From the NCBI RefSeq assembly GCF_025766255.1, contig NW_026516707.1:62001-126000 (forward strand): 64,000 bases of DNA, read 5' to 3'. Position 1 is the stretch's first letter; every line of letters starts with the position of its first letter. Positions 56,901 through 64,000 of this stretch are shown here, piece after piece. Below the pieces are notes generated by a model. The model ran no database searches, was not told the origin of the DNA, and worked only from the letters and a program-made list of their open reading frames with translations. The translations under genes were made by a program, and so were the position numbers. This stretch comes from Zychaea mexicana (Eukaryota; Mucoromycota; Mucoromycetes; Mucorales; Lichtheimiaceae).

Positions 56901-58398
56901 TTATAACGAGGAAGAGGAAGATGCAAAGGTAGCAGAATGTTGCTGTTGTTGGTTATCTCGACGTTCAGCAAAGAATCGCTTGCCAACTTCATAGCTCGAA
57001 ATCATTATGGCACATGATGGTGCGACTTTGACCACGCGCGGAACAACACCTATTAGCATATACCCAATGTATATTAGCGAATGCGTGTGTAACCCAAAGA
57101 TATATACATAGTCCAACCACGATATATGTAGAATGAAAATATACCTCGAAAGAAACCACGGTAACCTTCAGCAATCCGGGTTTTTCTGATGAGTCGCATA
57201 ATCCGTGCGTCGTCACCAGAGTTAACTTGCCGTTGTGTTTTGATCACGTCGAAAGGTGTAGTAACTACGGCTGCAAACTATCCATGTACATCGTGTGCGT
57301 TGAGTAAAGCTTCTTTTCCATCCACCCCACATTACATCCGCCTCCATAAAAGAATGACATATTTACCATTCCAGAAGATGCACCCGCAATAAATGAGCTT
57401 TGAAAATTAGACAGGGTATCTTGGTTCGAGTTTTTGCTGCTCAAATACTGTTTGATCTGCTCATAACCCATCCAATACAAGCCAGAAAATGGCACATCAC
57501 GAAGCATTGTTGGCAATAAACCTCGCCATAAAGAAACCATGCCCTCTCGTTGTACCATTTGCATAATTCCACGCCATACAGCTATTGAAAATCCATACAA
57601 ACAAATCAGCCTTCTCATATATCCCAACTTTTTGGCCAATATTTTTATTCATTACCTGGAAATCCGTCTGCTCCTTCTACGGCCTGCATGCGAGTTCTGA
57701 ATAATTCGATTGGTGAAATGACCGCAGCAGCAACAGCTAATATGATAATTAAAAAGAACAATGAGAAAATTTCGCCCGTCAAACTCACCACCCACTTGTG
57801 CTTAGCGAAACTTACTTCTTGCTACACCTCCAGCCCATAATGGCGAGTAGTCATGTACTGCTGTGTTTCCGAACCGTGATTGTCGAATATGATCGCGAAT
57901 ATAATCGTACCCAACAAAATAAATCACAGTCGAAGGGATCGCCATGACTAATCCTGCAGACAGACCCCGAAATAACGCAAGTGGGCCTTCAATACGCATA
58001 ATCTTGACCAGTCCGTCCTAAAGTTGTTCCCTCCACTCTATTAGAATATGTTGGTAAAGAGTATATGATGTGTGCTTTATACTTACAGTTGTACCGTTCA
58101 AATGTCGGTAACCTGTTGCTTCTTGGCTTTGTAATCTCGTCTTGACCACGTCCAAAGGAGTCACTGGAATAAATATAAATAGTTGTAAGTGAGAGTCGAG
58201 CTTTTTTGCAGTTTCCAGTGCCTTCTCCTTTCAGAAAAAATCCATACTGAGTGTAGACGTGACAAGGGCGCCAGCACACGCCGAAAACATTCGCTCAGTC
58301 GACGATGCTTGGTTTAAGGTTCCACGCCGGATCTTGACCTGCTCATGTTGAAACGGTGGGGAATTCTCAATGATCTCCAGTTCCGAAGTGTCTGTCAT
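56901..58398 (-). CDS. MTM1: Mitochondrial carrier MTM1 / SLC25A39-40
   Basis: Seven exons, 58248-58398, 58087-58163, 57816-58017, 57656-57736, 57367-57581, 57145-57277 and 56901-57049, give 335 residues. Three mitochondrial carrier repeats are visible from their signatures: TPLDVVKTRLQ, SPIELFRTRMQ and TPFDVIKTQRQ. The partner motifs LALFRGLSAGLVMAIPSTVIYF, SLWRGLLPTMLRDVPFSG and GYRGFFRGVVPRVVKVAPSCAIMI follow them. AIPSTVIYF and DVPFSGLYWM are typical of the MTM1 branch, which imports glutathione and affects manganese delivery to Sod2 and iron-sulfur work. No cleavable presequence, as usual for carriers. A Gln/Ser tail ends the protein. Confidence 0.92.
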
Positions 58399-60050
58399 GA
58401 TACTCTTTTCTTTTTTCTTCGTCAGGTAGTGGTTTTTATACACGTCAACAACGTCTTTCTCCTTTGAGTGAAAATAGACAGAAAAAAGAAATTAAAAAAA
58501 GGAAGAATAGAAAAAAATCGAGAATTTTGTGCTGTAATGGAAAAGTCGGGATTCGGGAAAGATGTGATCATCAAGAAAGGATTCCCTTGATTTCTTTGGC
58601 TCAGATTTATGCTTATCGTACCTATACCATATATACTACAATCCGCAGTGTGTTGGGCAGCGGGCATTGTACAGTACCGTATCAGATAAACACTTGGATA
58701 ATATTGATTGACAATCTCTAATTTCGTAAATTATATCATATGAAACAAAGAAAAAAGAAGCTGATATGATCATGTCAACTAGAACAATCTTGAGCAAAAG
58801 GATCAATGCGCGGCTTCTCGGTGGTGTAAAATGGTGGTGCTGTCTGGTAGTAAGGTGTGCTGACAAGCTCCAGCAACATATCCTAACCTTAAGAAACCGG
58901 TAAATGTTACACTCTGTAATAGAAAATCTTTATCAAAAACATCATGTAAATACAGCCAGAACTTCTTTTCTGTAGCCATTCAAATTACCTGCTGATAATT
59001 GCATGCAGTTGATTTCTTACTAATAAGAATTATATTATACTCACCAGCTGGATAGGTGCAGTTCTAGCAATTAATCTGAAGTCGTTTACCATTGGAAAAG
59101 AATGAGCAATGAGATAATGTCGTCAATGTTGTATTTTACTCTACCAAGTGAAAGTACAGAGATAGTAGTCCCTGTTAGATATGTCAGTGGAGCACTAATT
59201 AGTTTGTGAGCGATATGTATGCAACATGGATTTTAGAAATTTGAGAATAGGGATACTGTGCGTCTTGATGATACTGCACAGGCCTAGGATATATTCAAAA
59301 TTGAAACATCAAGCAGCTGTGTATTTGTAAGGCTTTTTATTCAATGCGTTGGTTACGTTGATCGTTCACTTCTTACTCCGTGAAGTTTTAGTGCTATTAC
59401 TCAATCATCTTCCATCAGTGATATACAACACTACGATACAACCGCCATCAAAGATAAACAACTTCTTCTTATTGGCTGGGTGTCTGGTTTTTTCCCTAAT
59501 ACTGGTGAGCGATTATGCTTCTTTGATAAACTTCAACTTTTTTGCTTTTGTTTGCTTTGCTCCATGAGCAATGGCCAGTGTCACATCTTATTACATATAA
59601 CCAAAAGGAGAAGAGCCAAATGCATCAAGCTTGAGTATGTGTCATACATAACACACCATTGCTCCCTTAAAGCTCTAAGAAACCAAATTTTCGTACTATA
59701 TCTGAGCTCTGTACTATCGAAGCCTCTGGTTTTGGTATGTAATATTACATCAGCATATTAAAAGTGGAATTGTAACTTCCAGTATTGTATGGATGCCTCC
59801 AATATCACAGCTACTAAAGATAAGGGTGTGTCAGCGACTGACAAAGTCGTGGTAGATACAGTACCAAACAGGAAGGTCGTTACAATATCTGAGAGACGTT
59901 ATTCTAGAAGTTATTGGAAAGTGCATCTTATACCAAAGTGCCGAGTGATTGAGAAAAGTTACTTCATGACATTATCTTTATTTTTAAAAGTTAGCTGAAA
60001 AATCCAAAAAAGGAAACTCTCATCCATGTAAATTCACAGACAGAAAAAGA
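58399..60050. other. Intergenic and gene-poor, with a SATDKVVVDT relic near 59.8 kb
   Basis: The left 300 bases are MTM1 promoter. Most of the rest has no supported frame. A 69-codon plus-strand frame at 59789-59998 shares GVSATDKVVVDT with the relic at 41653-41890. Confidence 0.45.
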
Positions 60051-60276
60051 GAAAGTAATTACTTACGCAAAGCATTCCCAAATTCATGGGGACCTCGGCC
60101 GCACTTTTTATCCGTGGGCTCGGGGAAATTGTAGATGAAGCAGGACTTACGCCCGGAGGCTGCCTGAGTAAAAAAACAGCCGTTCGCGTGAAACGATGCA
60201 ACATCCAAAGATGGGTCGAGACAGAGGCTACTAGGAACTGCGAGAGAAAAGCAAAGGGGGAGGAGAAGGGGAGAAG

Positions 60277-60410
60277 GATAAACTATATAAAGAACGCAAT
60301 AGACGCTTTTAACGACTTCCTGGGTCAGAGCAAGGGGAAGGGGAGGGGGGGATAAATTATACAAAGAACGCAAAGATGAAGATGAGGCTTTTAAGGACTT
60401 CCTCAGGTCC
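60277..60410 (+). repeat. Two-copy diverged tandem repeat (~75 bp)
   Basis: A unit running from an AAACTATATAAAGAACGCAA stretch to GACTTCCTGGGTC (60281-60330) recurs at about 60354-60408 as ATAAATTATACAAAGAACGC to GACTTCCTCAGGTC, with a G-rich spacer. Roughly 75 bp period. Confidence 0.7.
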
Positions 60411-60539
60411 AAGTCAAAGCAAAAAGCACACGCCACCGTCCAGATGGATGGATAGATCTTGACCACTGCCGATGGACTACTTGACAGGTCGGCTTCTAGG
60501 ATCGGGATGACAGTGGAGCATCAATCTTGACTAGCATGG

Positions 60540-61930
60540 AGTTGTCTGTGCACTATCGCCATTCCGAGAAACAAAAGAGATGAACAGTTAATGGGAAACT
60601 GTTAAACCACACACATACAAGATTCTATCGTGCTATGCTTACCCATACTTCTACAGACACAGGAGAGCCGAGCACACGGCCAGAGCAGAGCAGAGAATCA
60701 CAGCCAAGACAGAAACACTTCTTCTAGCTGGAAAAAGAAAAGATCATTAGAGGGCTGCACCCACTGTGCTATCTTTACTTTTTACACGGCATTACCATCC
60801 TCCTCCATCCCAAGCTGACTTACATTTGTTTTGTCTTTTACAGCAAAGTTATAGACAGAGAGAGATGGGGTCTAAGCCAATCCAAGTCCAAACAGATCAC
60901 CGCAGAGCCATCCTCTATTAGAAAAAAGAAAACATCTATGAGCAGCTGCATACACTTTTTGACATGTCACGGCAGACATCTTCCTGGTTCTTCAAACACG
61001 CAAAGACAAACACAAGCACAGCGATACTTACTATTATGACATCCTTGGCTTGGAGGAAGAGAGCCTTGAGTTAGAGAGAGGAAAAGCAAGAAGGGGATGA
61101 CCAATTCTGAAAAAAGAATAAGAGAAGAAAGGGGAGGAGAGAAAGAAAACTTTTTTGAGAGACTGCCATATTGCATACGTCATGGTCAGGAGCCCTTTCC
61201 CGTCACGCTGCTGTACACACTGCACACCTTTGACGCGTCATCCCCAACACCCATGTCATCCTACTCACCTACCAATGTTCAAGTTCCCTTTTGCTTATAC
61301 TTACTATCTGTTACTTGTCTGCTGGACACGATTAACCCAACCAGCATAAGGCGGAACCTGAAGTAGAGAAAGATCAAGAGCAGGCTGTTCTAAATATGCA
61401 ACTATTCCTGACACGTCATGGCATCAACACCTCCAACAGACACTCGACTTCTCTCCAACTCATCCTCACATTTCATTCCCTACCGTACTTACAGTTGTTG
61501 CTTATGTTTAAGGGTGGGATGCAAACAACAAACCGAGCCAACCATTTCAAAAAGTCAGAATCCTATAGTAGTAGCAGAGAAGAAAGGAGGATAACATTAG
61601 CGACTGTATGCTGTACACACACTTCTTTAGACACGTCGAAATTCATATCTTCTTTCGTATATCACATTCACATGCAAAACCTCTAAGTACACTTCACACT
61701 TTTCATATTGTACTTACTCTTGCATCTGCGCTTTGAGTGGAGAAGGACCAGGTTTAGACGAAAGAAAGTCTGTGTCAAAAAAGAAAGAAAGTGAGATAAA
61801 CGGATCTTAAGAAATCGCTGTATACTCACAACCGGTTGCATACACTCTTCTCACTCACCACCATAAACATACACTCTCCGATCCTCTAATCCGTTCCAAT
61901 GACACTCACATTGAATAGCTTTGGTTTAGA
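60540..61930 (-). repeat. Degenerate ~200-bp tandem array with a splice-donor motif in each unit
   Basis: A set of marks recurs every 175-275 bases. The plus-strand ACTTAC or CTTACC, which is GTAAGT or GGTAAG on the minus strand, occurs near 60638, 60821, 61026, 61300, 61486 and 61709. A GACACGTCAT-like box occurs near 60785, 60961, 61231, 61410 and 61631. GCTGTACACAC-like sequence comes just before the latter. On the minus strand a polypyrimidine-AG precedes each donor by about 50-80 bases, so each unit looks like an exon-intron cassette. The exon-like pieces do not form one open frame. It is either a decayed gene of repeated exons or a multi-exon noncoding transcript. Confidence 0.5.
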
Positions 61931-62281
61931 AAAGTTGACGAAGAGGAAGAAGAGCGGCATGATTGCTGCGGCTGCGCAGTTATATAGTAGTAACGAACAC
62001 ACATGCTACGCGGCATTTGAGCCAGTTCAATCTATCCAATCATATTACTCTCTAACGTTTACGATGCGCCAAGGTGTGTGGCTCCTCCAGATCAGAAATT
62101 TATTCTACATGAATGTATGACGATGTGAGTAGACGGGTATCGCATTGAGGAAAGACTCGAGGGGATAACCGTCCTTAACACGATATGAAGTTCACCTCAA
62201 ATCCTTCATCATCTGAGAAGTGCCATCGCTTTAAACACGCTGAATACAAGTATCATCGTATTCAATACTGTATGTATACAG

Positions 62282-63445
62282 GAGTATCCAAAATCTCATG
62301 AAACATGACGATCCAGCGCTTGCCGATGTTCCGTTTGATAAGAAATCATGGTCTTTGGTGTTGCCTTTCGCCAGGTATACAACATTGTAACCTCTCTTCT
62401 ACTTTGCATCCTTTTACTATCGAGCGGTAGTACTTACATCAAAGTATCTGCATCAAACCTGTTGATAGGTCCTTCCTATGATATCATACCAAATGCATCG
62501 CGCTCGCAAATCGTACAGCAGTATCTAAATCGTTCATTTATTTGGCCCAGTGTCACCGTCCACCGCCTTGAAACCAACATGCGCGTCCAACAACCTGCCA
62601 ACACCAATGACACAAACGAGCATGGCCAGTTTATGCAATATTTACTTTGCATCGGTGATGGTGCTGAGCTGTCGGTGCCAATCACTGATGACAGAGTCCG
62701 GCTACCAGATCGGATGCTCATGCCACATTACAACACGTACGAGCTTATAGAAGCCATTTACGGCGACCTGAACGCGCCACGCGCGGATCTTGATCACCTC
62801 ATCAGTCGCTCCATCTTGACTCCCAAGATTGTCTATGTTACAGCAATTGATAATTTGGTACTCGACCATTTCCCAGGCACTGTTCACGAATTCCAGAGCG
62901 CAGATACCGTGGATGATCCTGAAGAGCAAATAACGTACCCACCAGAGCTGCTCAATTCCATGAATCCATCCGACCTCCCTCCGCATTTGCTAAAACTCAA
63001 AGTCGGTTGCCGAGTCATGCTTTTGAGAAACTTGCACACCCAAAGTGGTCTCTGCAATGGGACACGGCTGATTGTACGCTCTTTTCAAAGATATGTACTT
63101 GAAGCTGAAATAGCCACTGGACCTCATGCTGGCAACATTGTCTTAATCCCTCGCATAACTCTCACACCTTCACAAACACGTTCCCCCATTCAATTTAAAC
63201 GCACACAATTCCCTGTTCGCCTGGCATTTGCAATGACCATCAATAAGGCACAGGGTCAAACTTTTAACACTGTTGGCCTCTACTTACCTGAACCTCCGTT
63301 CACGCATGGTCTACTCTATGTAGCCATGTCGCGCGTCCGCACCCCTTCATCCATCAGAATCATGTTAGATCCTGAGAACTCACGTATCGCAGGTCAGCAA
63401 GGCCAAAGCACAAGAAATGTTGTTTTTCACGAAGTTCTTCTATAA
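62282..63445 (+). pseudogene. Truncated Helitron-type PIF1 helicase
   Basis: The 3' two-thirds is an intact frame with the PIF1/Helitron helicase C-terminal half: RSQIVQQYLNRSFIWPSV, LPPHLLKLKVGCRVMLLRNL, GLCNGTRLIV, FAMTINKAQGQTF and GLLYVAMSRVRTPSSI, ending at 63445. The Walker A and B region is missing. Upstream, LMKHDDPALADVPF and VFGVAFRQ lie in different frames, so at least two shifts occurred. A 94-bp GT...AG segment (62375-62468) splits the FRQ/VLP block. No Rep nuclease part is present. Helitron helicases belong to rolling-circle transposons; this copy cannot be complete within the window. Confidence 0.75.
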
Positions 63446-64000
63446 TTCTTTTTGTCACCTACTCTATTTTTACATCGCCCATTCTCTTTTTCTACATCGC
63501 CTATTCTCTTTTTATCAATATCACTACATCATCTTTGTCAACACTTCTTTTCGCATTGTATTCTAAACTGGAGATAGTTAAGTATCCAACTTTGACGACT
63601 TTCTATGATAGGCTACTTCTCACTGCACAATGATCTTGCTTTTGATTTTGAAAACAGACAATAAGCATCTAATACCAAAACATTGATCCAACCTCGCTCG
63701 ACAGGGGGGTTTGGGGGGCTTGCCCCCCACTTGGGGGTCAAGGGGGGAACCCCCTTGCGACGCGTTTCCGTTGAATGACACGGAGCGAAGCGGAGGGGCT
63801 CATTCATCCGAGCGAAGCGAGGAAGGACCGCTTATAAGTTGTAAACTAATTCCAGACACGTGCGACAAAGAAGGTACATAGCACATCCTTCCAATTCAAC
63901 ATATACGTACTAGGCGCGTTTTCCGCTCTTGCCGCATTCTTCTAGTCGTTGTATCGCAATTTTATCCTCGCATCAATATTTCCATTCAACGCTTATTCTG
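63446..64000. other. 3' flank of the Helitron relic, window edge
   Basis: AT-rich sequence, then a GC-rich hairpin cluster at 63702-63830, then unique-looking sequence to the end. No gene supported. Confidence 0.5.
63702..63830. repeat. GC-rich hairpin cluster
   Basis: GGGGGGCTTGCCCCCC (63713-63728) and CAAGGGGG...CCCCCTTG (63739-63757) are perfect stems with tiny loops. They are followed by two GAGCGAAGC copies (63783 and 63811). The block contrasts sharply with the AT-rich flanks and lies about 260 bases after the helicase stop codon. Confidence 0.75.

Overview
This is eukaryotic nuclear DNA from a fungus, most likely an early-diverging filamentous one (Mucoromycota/Mucorales). That placement is an inference from several signs. 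The genes are intron-dense, with short GT-AG introns and a few clear GC-AG introns. The ER chaperone ends in the fungal retention signal HDEL. The regulatory proteins carry long Gln/His/Asn/Ser homopolymers. There are DUF3712-type repeat proteins, and DIRS-like and Helitron relics. I rebuilt exon structures by hand from splice sites, reading phase and family conservation; nothing was searched in a database.

Layout. 0.5-8.9 kb is a dense block: a bHLH transcription factor (+), a small secreted Cys-rich protein (+), a small single-pass membrane protein (-), an AP180/CALM clathrin adaptor (+), a small putative mitochondrial membrane protein (+) and a heterotrimeric G-protein gamma subunit (-). 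9.3-14.2 kb holds the XPF/Rad1 repair endonuclease (15 exons, -) and an acidic secreted protein (-). 16.1-23.0 kb holds TAN1 (+, tRNA acetylation) and a 1,675-residue type II membrane protein built of DUF3712/LEA-like repeats (-).

23.1-34.5 kb is an AT-rich, gene-poor island. It contains a decayed phosphopantetheine adenylyltransferase copy, a degenerate OB-fold-like stretch and a possible active gene with three atypical zinc-finger modules. A secreted SGNH/GDSL esterase (34.5-36.3 kb, +) and an NHP6-type HMG-box gene (37.4-38.1 kb, +) follow. 38.1-44.4 kb is a second graveyard with a frameshifted Hsp20 copy, an unidentified relic and a broken DIRS-like reverse transcriptase/RNase H.

44.4-58.4 kb is a second dense block: glycogenin (+), the ER Hsp110/GRP170-type chaperone LHS1 (-), TFIIH subunit TFB4 (+), dUTPase (+), a Yck-type casein kinase 1 (+) and the mitochondrial carrier MTM1/SLC25A39-40 (-). 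XPF, TFB4 and dUTPase all act in DNA repair or nucleotide hygiene, but they are scattered and look like ordinary neighbours, not a cluster. 58.5-64 kb is repeat-rich. It holds a diverged tandem array with a splice-donor motif about every 200 bp, a broken Helitron helicase carrying an intron-like insertion, and a GC-rich hairpin cluster at the right edge.

I found no tRNA, rRNA, CRISPR array or gene cluster for a pathway. The most unusual items are the splice-site-punctuated tandem array, the intron-like insert in the Helitron helicase, the three-module zinc-finger gene in the island, and paired 13-bp repeats with an ACGTGG core upstream of LHS1.
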